From: Saprospiraceae bacterium
GTDB lineage: Bacteria > Bacteroidota > Bacteroidia > Chitinophagales > Saprospiraceae
Assembly: GCA_028284395.1 (NCBI GenBank)
Contig: JANQRV010000105.1
Location: forward strand, 1 to 39,137
Length of the DNA: 39,137 nt
Reading direction: 5' to 3'
Positions 25,169 to 32,407 of this stretch are shown piece by piece; position 1 is the stretch's first letter; the number at the start of each line of letters is the position of its first letter. The position numbers were made by a program, and so were the translations under genes. The notes beneath the pieces were generated by a model. That model was not told the origin of the DNA, searched no databases, and saw only the letters and a program-made list of their open reading frames with translations.

Positions 25169-27865
25169 ATGAAAAATAAAGCGCCACGGCTTTGTTTTAC
25201 AAAGCTACCTTTGATACTGTTGTTCATGGGGTTCGGCCAATCCTGGTCGTTTGCACAGACTTTGATTGAAGGAGTGGTCATGGATAACCTGGAAGGAATC
25301 CCTATTTCCGGTGCCAACGTTTCAATTAATGGAGCTACAAATGGCACGTTTTCCAGGCCCGATGGATCTTTCATTCTCTTGATCGAGCAAAACTTACCAG
25401 TGAGGGTTTCGATTACCTATGTCGGTTATGAATTAAAGGAAATCGATATTACTGAACCAACGGATAATTTATTGATTTCTTTGGTACCCGGGGCTTTAGT
25501 AGGACAGGAGATCGTCGTTTCCGCTTCCCGTAAGAGAGAAAAGATACAGGAAGCACCGTCTGCGATGGATGTGATCCAGGCGGCTGATCTGAAGGTTGAT
25601 GTCGTATCGAATCCTTTTCTATCCCTGCGTAATATGATGGGTTTAGATGTCTCTCAGACTGGGATTAACGGAGGGCATATTACACTCCGGGGCAGATCCG
25701 CCATTTTCCAGACGGAGACTTTTGTGATCGGCGATTATCGCAACTTGGTGTTGCCCGGCCTGGGAGCCCTGGCATATGGCCAGCAGCCGATCGACCCAAT
25801 TGATTTGGATCGCATCGAAGTAGTGAGAGGCCCCGGGTCAGCTCTGTACGGCCCCGGAGTAGAAGCCGGTATCGTCCATTTTCTATCAAAGAGTCCTTTT
25901 GATCAGCAGGGAACCTCGATTAGCATTGGTGGGGGAACTCGAAATGCAATACAGGCTTCATTGCGACAAGCCGGCGTCACTGCAGACGGAAAGTTAGGAT
26001 ATAAAATAACGGGATATTACCGAAAAAGTAGAGATTGGGAAATCGATACTACGGATGCCGAAGAAAAGGCCCATTTTCAAACATTTCAGCCAGCCATTGT
26101 CAGTTCTCTTTCGGGTGAAGTGCTCACCCGGGAAATACCCAATTACGATGTTGAGTCCTATGGGTTTACCGGAACCTTGGCTTTTCGCCCCAATACCGAA
26201 ACGGTGATCACTGCCGTAGGAGGATGGTCGGTAGGAAAGGCTATGTTCCGCACTGCTCAAGGCGAGGGGTATACCAAAGCTCCAAGACCCTTTTCTCAGG
26301 TACGTGTACAATCAGGAGGTTGGTTTGGACAGGCTTTTTGGTCTTATCACGACGGGAGGGATGGCAACTCCTTCCTATATAGAACCGGACAGACGGCGAT
26401 TACCGAATCTCATCAGGTAGAGGGGCAGTTGCAATATAACTTCGATACGAAGAATGAAAAACTGAACTTTATTTTTGGGGCTGACTATCGATTGAATACG
26501 ATTGATTCAAAAGGAACCGTTCATGGTCGCTGGGAAAATATGGACGACTATGAGATCCTGGGGTTGTACAGTCAACTGGAATGGAGACTGGGGGCAAAAG
26601 TAGACTTGGTGGGGGCGACTCGATTTGATCACTTTTTTGCACTCGAGTCATCGTCCCTTTCTCCCAGGTTGGGGTTGGTCATTAAGCCATCTCCGAAACA
26701 TACCATACGGGCTACCTTTAATCGCGCGGTTGGAGCGCCGACCACCATTAACCTTTTCGCTGATTTACCACTGGCTAATAGTGGTGCCTTTGTATCGCAT
26801 TTGTTAGGAGGAGCAGATGAAGTTAGCTTTAATCAGCCGTACACCAGCAGCTTCATCCCGGGGGTGGATAAATCGAAGGGCATTGGCGTAGATCTCCAGC
26901 CTGTATACGCCGTCATTACCTCTCAACTGGGGCAATCCGGGCTCATTCCTGCCGATGCGATGGATTATCTAATTTCCATGAAGGGACAGATTAACGGATT
27001 CTCTAATGGCGTACTCAGTCAGGACCCATTGAGCCGAAGTAAATTGAAATTATCGACCTCTGAGATGTATGAAATTGGCTATAGAGGCTTGTTTGCCGAT
27101 AAGATCGGTTTGGAAATCGATGTCTATTACAATCGGCGTACGAACGTTCTTTCTGCTCCCATTCAAGCCAGTCCGTTGGTCTTTCAACCCACTCTGGCCC
27201 AGGATTTGACCACTGCCATTATGAATGGTCTAAACCTGGATGATTTAGCAGATCTTGGGCTTACTGCCGATGCTGTGGTCAATATGTACGCTGGTTTCGC
27301 CGATGCACTTGCCGTTGACCAGGACTCCGGAGCACCGAATATTCTTGGACTGGTAAGTGCCGACCAGGCTTCAAAGACCAGCGTGCTACCTACCTTGGAT
27401 CTCGCCTATTACAATATCCGGGAAATCGACTACTTAGGTATTGACTTTTCACTAAAGTATTTTGTAGATGACGACCTGAAAATTTTCGGTAACCTATCCT
27501 GGCTTAGTGAAACACTCTTCGAGCATGTTGCCGTAGGGGAGGGCGACAGTAATCAGACCACTGATTTTTCTCTGAATATTCCCGGATTGCGACTCAAATT
27601 CGGCATTCAAAAGAATCCCACTTATGGGTTAAACTACTTCTTGATGATTCGCTACCAGGATGATTGGTATAGCAATACGGGGCTTCCCTGGACGGGGCCC
27701 GTCGAAGATTATATTTTGGCGGATATCGGAGGGGGCTATTCCTTTAAAAACGGGATGCAATTCAACGTAACGGTGACCAATCTCATGCAAGAAAAGTATC
27801 GAGCTTTTTACGGAGCACCCAAAATTGGACGGCAATTAATCGGAAAGGTCTATTACCATTTCTGA
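25169..27865 (+). CDS. TonB-dependent outer membrane receptor
   Basis: 898 residues. A signal peptide ends at SWSFAQ (~30). Residues ~32-112 are a CarboxypepD_reg-like domain (IEGVVMDNLEGIPISGANVS, VSITYVGYELKEIDI) typical of Bacteroidota receptors. The plug follows (EIVVSASRKREKIQEAPSA as a TonB-box-like start, then LDRIEVVRGPGSALYGPG). The beta barrel runs from ~250 to the end (SSLSPRLGLVIKPSPKHTIR, SEMYEIGYRGLF, and a C-terminal strand ending GKVYYHF with terminal Phe, as expected for barrel insertion). It imports an iron complex, vitamin or other large ligand; nothing in the sequence fixes which, and no SusD partner is present. The gap after paralogue A is 74 bases; a terminator-like hairpin follows the gene. 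Confidence 0.95.
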   Translation: MKNKAPRLCFTKLPLILLFMGFGQSWSFAQTLIEGVVMDNLEGIPISGANVSINGATNGTFSRPDGSFILLIEQNLPVRVSITYVGYELKEIDITEPTDNLLISLVPGALVGQEIVVSASRKREKIQEAPSAMDVIQAADLKVDVVSNPFLSLRNMMGLDVSQTGINGGHITLRGRSAIFQTETFVIGDYRNLVLPGLGALAYGQQPIDPIDLDRIEVVRGPGSALYGPGVEAGIVHFLSKSPFDQQGTSISIGGGTRNAIQASLRQAGVTADGKLGYKITGYYRKSRDWEIDTTDAEEKAHFQTFQPAIVSSLSGEVLTREIPNYDVESYGFTGTLAFRPNTETVITAVGGWSVGKAMFRTAQGEGYTKAPRPFSQVRVQSGGWFGQAFWSYHDGRDGNSFLYRTGQTAITESHQVEGQLQYNFDTKNEKLNFIFGADYRLNTIDSKGTVHGRWENMDDYEILGLYSQLEWRLGAKVDLVGATRFDHFFALESSSLSPRLGLVIKPSPKHTIRATFNRAVGAPTTINLFADLPLANSGAFVSHLLGGADEVSFNQPYTSSFIPGVDKSKGIGVDLQPVYAVITSQLGQSGLIPADAMDYLISMKGQINGFSNGVLSQDPLSRSKLKLSTSEMYEIGYRGLFADKIGLEIDVYYNRRTNVLSAPIQASPLVFQPTLAQDLTTAIMNGLNLDDLADLGLTADAVVNMYAGFADALAVDQDSGAPNILGLVSADQASKTSVLPTLDLAYYNIREIDYLGIDFSLKYFVDDDLKIFGNLSWLSETLFEHVAVGEGDSNQTTDFSLNIPGLRLKFGIQKNPTYGLNYFLMIRYQDDWYSNTGLPWTGPVEDYILADIGGGYSFKNGMQFNVTVTNLMQEKYRAFYGAPKIGRQLIGKVYYHF

Positions 27866-27891
27866 CCATTGCTCAAATACGCGGATTGCTG

Positions 27892-27932
27892 GTTAGCGGA
27901 CTGGAAACCTTTGGTTTTAGCCCGCTAACTTT
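27892..27932 (+). terminator. hairpin terminator after the TonB-dependent receptor
   Basis: Outer 8-bp stem GTTAGCGG (27892-27899) with CCGCTAAC (27922-27929), inner stem AAACC-ttt-GGTTT, followed by TTT. It lies 26 bases after the receptor stop, so paralogue B at 28071 probably has its own promoter. Confidence 0.65.
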
Positions 27933-28070
27933 GATAATGGACCATCCCGAGGTTCGTTGGCCGCCCTATGAAATTCAATCCGTCACATATCTTCAGAATT
28001 AACATCTCATATTAAAACTTTATTTCATTTCTTACGTAGTTGTCTTACAAAAGGTTATTTACTTAAAATA

Positions 28071-29153
28071 ATGAAAATGAGACGAACAAACACACTCCTT
28101 CTCTTATTCTTAACGGCTTGTTGCTATGGTCAGACCTCATCTGGTGGGGATAAAGCGGGATTAAAGAACCTTCCATTTCTGATTCAATGGGACGATGCGG
28201 GACTCAAGATCCGTGCCATCAAAGACAAAAAGAACTATCTCCAGGTATTTGACCTGAGAGCCTCCAATTGCCTGGAAGACCTAGGGCAGGATTTTGTCAA
28301 CATCAAACCAGGTTGCGCATCAATTTCCATTGATTTTAATGATTACATCCCTAAGGAAAAGGCTTCGATGCGCGCCGTAGAGGAAGACCTCGTCCCGAAA
28401 GGAGCATCTACCGGACGGATTAAGATCGAGAAAACAAACAGTCTATTTCAGCGTGACCTAGGCAAACGCGACCACATCTTGGTTTTGGAAGGATACGGCC
28501 GTTTAAAGGGGCAACAACAAAAATTCATTATTAGTGGGATCGATGTATTTAAGGTAGAAGCAGACCCGGATGCTGTTTTTAAGGTGCAGGGTGATCAGGT
28601 TCGAGTGGATCTGGCAAACTGTAACACCAATTTACTACTGACGAAAGGAGGAATCATCAATGAAGCCGGCTTTATTCATAAATTGGCGCCGCTCGGCCAG
28701 AAGTACAACAAAAAGTATGTCGAATACGACGGGTTTATTTATGAGGGCAAGTCCTCCGTGGGTGGAAAATGGGACTTTGAACACGTCCGAAGACTCATGA
28801 CGAAATACAGTATCACCGACTTTGAAGACCGTCCCTTGGTCTATCTCAGCGATTTACTCATCACCAAAAAGGGCATTGGCATGCGGGTATTGAATTCCAA
28901 CGTCAAACAAGATCAACTCCGGGTCGGGTATCAATATTTTGACTGGAGTGAATTCGTGAATTTACGCTTTCAAAGACAGGGGAGCAATGCCCAGGTTAAG
29001 ATCCGCTCACCTTATGGAGAAGAGACGATTTACAATGGCAATCGTTTTTTTTCCAACGTGGAAATGATTCAGTTCTTCAATGAATTAAGAAGCGTCATTT
29101 TGCAGCATTTGGATATGAAGGAAATCATTGGTGATCCGATCGGTAGGCCATAG
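28071..29153 (+). CDS. exported protein, paralogue B, beside the TonB-dependent receptor
   Basis: 360 residues, function unknown. The N-terminal signal MKMRRTNTLLLLFLTACC contains LTAC, so it may be a lipoprotein. It matches paralogue A over its length: LPFLIQWDDAGLKIRA against LPIIVSWNDDGLRIRT, HVRRLMTKYSITDFEDRP against HVRKLITKYNITDFEDEP, LITKKGIGMRV against LTKKGLGLNL, and FSNVEMIQFFNELRSVI against FSNVELIQFFNELKALI. The C-terminal ~110 residues again look PH-like. The tail (EIIGDPIGRP) overlaps the 3' end of the convergent AraC gene by 29 bases; paralogue A lacks this tail, so it is probably an unconstrained extension. Surface or periplasmic location is expected. Confidence 0.85.
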   Translation: MKMRRTNTLLLLFLTACCYGQTSSGGDKAGLKNLPFLIQWDDAGLKIRAIKDKKNYLQVFDLRASNCLEDLGQDFVNIKPGCASISIDFNDYIPKEKASMRAVEEDLVPKGASTGRIKIEKTNSLFQRDLGKRDHILVLEGYGRLKGQQQKFIISGIDVFKVEADPDAVFKVQGDQVRVDLANCNTNLLLTKGGIINEAGFIHKLAPLGQKYNKKYVEYDGFIYEGKSSVGGKWDFEHVRRLMTKYSITDFEDRPLVYLSDLLITKKGIGMRVLNSNVKQDQLRVGYQYFDWSEFVNLRFQRQGSNAQVKIRSPYGEETIYNGNRFFSNVEMIQFFNELRSVILQHLDMKEIIGDPIGRP

Positions 29154-30000
29154 GGGATATGCCTTCCTTACGGGAAAAAAGGCGGGAAAAATACGCCGGA
29201 TCTTCAAATCCGAGCTCAAAGGCGATTTCTTTGATGGTCTTGTCGGAAAATCTCAGCTCCCTTTTCGCCTGGAGTAAGAGCCTATCGTGGATGATCTCAG
29301 TGGGTGTCTTATAGCCAAGGCTGCGTAACCTTTTGGCCAGTGACTTTGGGGACACGAATAGCATTTCCGCATATTTGGCCACGGAGTGGATGCTGCGGAA
29401 GTGCTTTTCAACTAAGGCAATGAAAGCTGCCCCGGGGTGATTGACCTCTTCTTCATTTTTTTGGAGTTGAGGTTGTTGCTCTTCCAGTTTCCTTAGGGCT
29501 TGAATCAGAAACATTCGCAGATAGGTCTCCAACATGGCTTGATGGGCCGTGCCGGGCGATTTTAGTTCTGAAATCATGCTTGCTACCATTTGGTCAAAGG
29601 CAGTTGTATCTTCCGGCTTGATTGGAATTACTGTTGCACGCAATACATTATTGAACAAAATACCGTTGCAGGCAATCTCCTTTCCATGTGTTTCCACACA
29701 GTAAAAATCTTTGTTGAAACTGATTTGATATCCGCGCTTGATGGCTTCTTTTTCAACCTTAAGAACTTGGCCCGGTGACAGACAAAAGATACCGGAGTTT
29801 TCAATGCTTACCTCTTGAAAGTCGATTTGATAGAAGCCTGAACCATCGGCAATCCAATAAATTTTAAAGAATTCGGATAATTCCGAGTGATTGGACTTGG
29901 TGGAGGATTCTGGCGTCATGGCCTTGACTTCAAAGTGAAGCGGAACACTTACTGATTGAAAATTCCGGTAACTGTATTTTTCTGTGACCTCGATAGCCAT
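29125..30000 (-). CDS. AraC family transcriptional regulator
   Basis: 291 residues with the start at 30000 (MAIEVTEKYSYRNF). The frame is open to 30147, giving up to 340 residues, but the extra N-terminus is not typical of the family. The N-terminal half is a cupin-like sensor (FCLSPGQVLKVEK, YQISFNKDFYCVET). The C-terminal ~100 residues are the two-helix-turn-helix AraC domain: SVAKYAEMLFVSPKSLAKRL as first HTH and IKEIAFELGFEDPAYFSRLF with KEGISP as the second. It lies about 300 bases downstream of the AhpD-like and thioredoxin genes on the same strand and is a plausible regulator of the redox cluster. The ligand is unknown. Confidence 0.9.
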   Translation of the reverse strand: MAIEVTEKYSYRNFQSVSVPLHFEVKAMTPESSTKSNHSELSEFFKIYWIADGSGFYQIDFQEVSIENSGIFCLSPGQVLKVEKEAIKRGYQISFNKDFYCVETHGKEIACNGILFNNVLRATVIPIKPEDTTAFDQMVASMISELKSPGTAHQAMLETYLRMFLIQALRKLEEQQPQLQKNEEEVNHPGAAFIALVEKHFRSIHSVAKYAEMLFVSPKSLAKRLRSLGYKTPTEIIHDRLLLQAKRELRFSDKTIKEIAFELGFEDPAYFSRLFSRKEGISPMAYRSDHQ

Positions 30001-30298
30001 CTCTTTAAGGTTGTAATTTTTTGTGGATACCATCCAAATAAGTACGCACAAATTTGCGAATGAATCCTTGATTGGATCGATAACTGCCAGGGAAATACTG
30101 GTCTCTCCACTGCTGGATACCCCAGCAATTAGGACAGCTTTCCGCATGAATTGGTTGAACGCCGGGGCTTAATTTCCGAGAAATTCGAAATAAAGACAAG
30201 ATTTTCATAATAAGATTATTTGATGGGTAAAAAGGCCTGCCGCCAAATGATGGGCGGCAGACAATATTAAACAATAGCTTTATCCTTGTACCAATGAA

Positions 30299-30850
30299 CT
30301 ATGCCGTTGTAGTAGATAAGGATACTGCTTTAGGAAAATCAATGGGTACGCGGGTTGTTCCGTGAATATAGTTGGTGAAAGTAATGGCCGTTACGACAGT
30401 TATAAGATCGACCAAGGCCTTTTCGTTGAAGCCTTCTTCAAAGAAATTTTCAATTGCTTCTTGACTAGGCTTACCTTTATTTTCCGCAACTTCCTTTGCC
30501 AGTCGAGTGATCGCTTTCAATCGGAAATCGCTCGAAGAAGCCGTTCTCAATTCAATGGTTTCTTCTTCATTAAACCCTGCCATTTTCGCTAAGGCAGTGT
30601 GTGCCGCCAGACAATATTGGCAATTGTTTGCTTCGGATACCGCCAGCTTAATTGCCTCGATTTCTTTCTTGTTGAAGGTTCCGGATCCGGCTTTGGCGGA
30701 AAATTCCAGGAAATTTTCCAAGGCATCCGGAGAATAACCGATGGTGGCATACAAATTGGGTACGGTGCCCAATTGCTGCTTCAGTTGATCAAAAATCGCT
30801 TGTGATTTAGGGGCTACTTCGTTTCTGGTTGGAACTTGAATATTGGTCAT
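30299..30850 (-). CDS. carboxymuconolactone decarboxylase / AhpD-like peroxidase family protein
   Basis: 183 residues. The family signature NCQYCLAAHT gives the redox Cys pair (Cys77, Cys80) and the conserved His84, with upstream KKEIEAIKLAVSEAN typical of the AhpD core helix. Members of this type use the CxxC for thiol-based peroxide reduction or are of unknown role. An adjacent thioredoxin gene on the same strand, 38 bases upstream, fits a thiol-recycling partner. The protein has no signal peptide, so it acts in the cytoplasm. AraC-linked CMD genes are common; true decarboxylase activity is unlikely. Confidence 0.92.
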   Translation of the reverse strand: MTNIQVPTRNEVAPKSQAIFDQLKQQLGTVPNLYATIGYSPDALENFLEFSAKAGSGTFNKKEIEAIKLAVSEANNCQYCLAAHTALAKMAGFNEEETIELRTASSSDFRLKAITRLAKEVAENKGKPSQEAIENFFEEGFNEKALVDLITVVTAITFTNYIHGTTRVPIDFPKAVSLSTTTA

Positions 30851-30888
30851 GATGATGAATGATTGATATTAAATAATTAGGTGATTCT

Positions 30889-31209
30889 TTAATTGGCGAT
30901 CAACGCTTGGATTTTTTGATCCAGGATATCTTCCGATTGGTATCCCTTGGAAACCTCTCTTACCTCCCCGTCTTGCATAAAGAATAGTGTCGGGATGCTT
31001 CGAACGTTGAACTGCATAGACAAAGCCTGATTTTGGTCCACATTAATTTTGCGAACTTCCAATTGACCATCGTACTTTTCAGCCAACTTTTCCAGCGTGG
31101 GAGTCAGCGCCTGACAGGGGCCACACCAATCTGCATAGAAATCCAATAGTACTGGTTTTGGTCCTTGTAAGGTTGTGTTTAGTTCCTCTACACTGTGAAT
31201 CGCTTTCAT
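30889..31209 (-). CDS. trxA: thioredoxin
   Basis: 106 residues, the usual thioredoxin length. The active site is WCGPC (Trp28-Cys32) in FYADWCGPCQAL and the cis-Pro lies in RSIPTLFFMQDG. It has no signal peptide, so it is cytoplasmic. It is the first gene of a - strand group with the AhpD-like protein, for which it is a likely reductant. It diverges from the SDR gene; a 158-base region between the two starts carries GGACA half-sites. It is probably not the only thioredoxin of the genome, so the symbol names the family. Confidence 0.95.
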   Translation of the reverse strand: MKAIHSVEELNTTLQGPKPVLLDFYADWCGPCQALTPTLEKLAEKYDGQLEVRKINVDQNQALSMQFNVRSIPTLFFMQDGEVREVSKGYQSEDILDQKIQALIAN

Positions 31210-31270
31210 GAGCTTTATTTTTGATTAGAAAATTCTTGTTTGAATGCTTGATACAAATGTCGGCTTCTTT

Positions 31271-31311
31271 TGTCCGACATAGAATGGACAGAAGTTCCGG
31301 ACAGATGGACA
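31271..31311. promoter_or_regulatory. candidate operator with repeated GGACA half-sites
   Basis: TGTCC at 31271-31275 and GGACA at 31286-31290 form an inverted pair with 10 bases between; further GGACA copies lie at 31299-31303 and 31307-31311. Four half-sites in 41 bases in the trxA/SDR divergent region suggest binding of a regulator, perhaps the nearby AraC protein. Confidence 0.4.
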
Positions 31312-31367
31312 ATTTTCCCAAATCGCGAATTCTTTCCGTAAATTGCTGCTCGTCAAAAGCACAAGCC

Positions 31368-32138
31368 ATGAACACCAATAAGAAATTAGACCAAAAGAAT
31401 GCCCTGATCACTGGAGCCAGCCACGGTATCGGTCGGGCCATTGCCATGAAGTTTGCAGAAGAAGGAGCCAATTTAGTCATCGGTTATCACAGCGATCGAA
31501 AAGCAGCGGAATCGGTCGTCGAATACGCCGGCCAGCTGGGTGTAAGGGCTAAAGCTATTGGAGTTGACCTCAGTCAATTTGCTGCGGTAGAGCCTTTTTG
31601 GGAAGCAGCGAAATCCTTTTTGGGAAGTGTTGAAATCTTGGTTAACAATGCAGCGGTGATCACCAGAAAGACCTTCCTAGAGATCTCCACACAAGATTAC
31701 GATCGCGTTTTGACGACCAACTTAAAGACACCTTTCTTTCTGTTGCAGCGCGTGGGGCAGCACATGATTGATCGACAGATCAAGGGAAGTATCATCAATA
31801 TCTCCTCGGTAAGCGCCATCTCTCCGGTTAGTAAGATGGCCCATTATCAATGTTCGAAGGCGGGATTAAATGCACTGACGATGAGTGCAGCCTACGAATT
31901 GGGTCCGTTTGGAATCAGAGTCAACACCATCATGCCCGGTTTGACGGCAACCAATACGAACCGAAACCAATGGGAAGGCGATCCTCAGCTGTGGGCCAAG
32001 CGAAAGGCAGGTATTCCGCTGGGTAGAGCAGGAGTTGCTAATGATCACGCCGGAGCTGCCCTATTGTTGGCATCCGATGAATCGGAATGGACGACGGGGG
32101 CGGAATTGATTATTGATGGAGGAGCCTTTCTAGGATGA
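31368..32138 (+). CDS. SDR family oxidoreductase
   Basis: 256 residues with the start at ATG 31368. The frame is open back to 31221, but that stretch lies in the divergent promoter region and is not SDR-like. The classical fold is intact: nucleotide-binding TGASHGIG (residues 15-22), NNAAV (93-97), catalytic Ser147 in ISSVSA, Tyr160 and Lys164 in YQCSK, and MPGLTAT after strand 6; the end DGGAFLG is typical. It resembles the 3-oxoacyl-ACP reductase / glucose dehydrogenase-like branch. His39-equivalent GYHSDRKAAE suggests NADP(H) preference. The substrate is unknown; it may be co-regulated with the divergent thioredoxin/AhpD genes. Confidence 0.93.
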   Translation: MNTNKKLDQKNALITGASHGIGRAIAMKFAEEGANLVIGYHSDRKAAESVVEYAGQLGVRAKAIGVDLSQFAAVEPFWEAAKSFLGSVEILVNNAAVITRKTFLEISTQDYDRVLTTNLKTPFFLLQRVGQHMIDRQIKGSIINISSVSAISPVSKMAHYQCSKAGLNALTMSAAYELGPFGIRVNTIMPGLTATNTNRNQWEGDPQLWAKRKAGIPLGRAGVANDHAGAALLLASDESEWTTGAELIIDGGAFLG

Positions 32139-32155
32139 ATTTGTTCGACCATTTC

Positions 32156-32187
32156 GTGCTTCGGCACAGTGTTTGATGCTATTTTTT
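32156..32187 (+). terminator. weak terminator after the SDR gene
   Basis: A short GTGC-TTCG-GCAC tetraloop hairpin (32156-32167) followed 14 bases later by a run of six T (32182-32187). The stem is short, so this is tentative. Confidence 0.3.
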
Positions 32188-32242
32188 AATAACGATACCT
32201 GATCACCTCCGTTAACCAATTTTCGCAAACCTATTAGAGCAG

Positions 32243-32280
32243 CCTTTTCACATGAATTGAATTCATAATGTGAAAAAAGG
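32243..32280. repeat. imperfect palindrome upstream of the LamG/hydrolase gene
   Basis: CCTTTTCACAT and ATGTGAAAAAAGG flank an inner ATGAATT-G-AATTCAT palindrome, making a 38-base inverted repeat about 130 bases before the start at 32408. It could be a regulator site or a transcript hairpin; no T run follows on either side. Confidence 0.4.
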
Positions 32281-32407
32281 ACTAATTGACCTGCTGATAG
32301 CACCGTTTATGAATAAAAGCAGTAACTTCGCGGTCGTCAGATAGGTTTGATAGCAGTCATCTCTCCCCAATTTACTGGATCCCATATTCGAGAAATGAAC
32401 ATATACT

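Noticed and set aside
30001..30274. Upstream extension of the AraC gene and an overlapping 89-codon ORF
   Set aside because: Not typical of AraC N-termini; cysteine/proline-rich text in the second frame looks non-coding.
31221..31367. 49-codon N-terminal extension of the SDR
   Set aside because: Covers the divergent promoter region and half-sites; the SDR fold starts normally at 31368.
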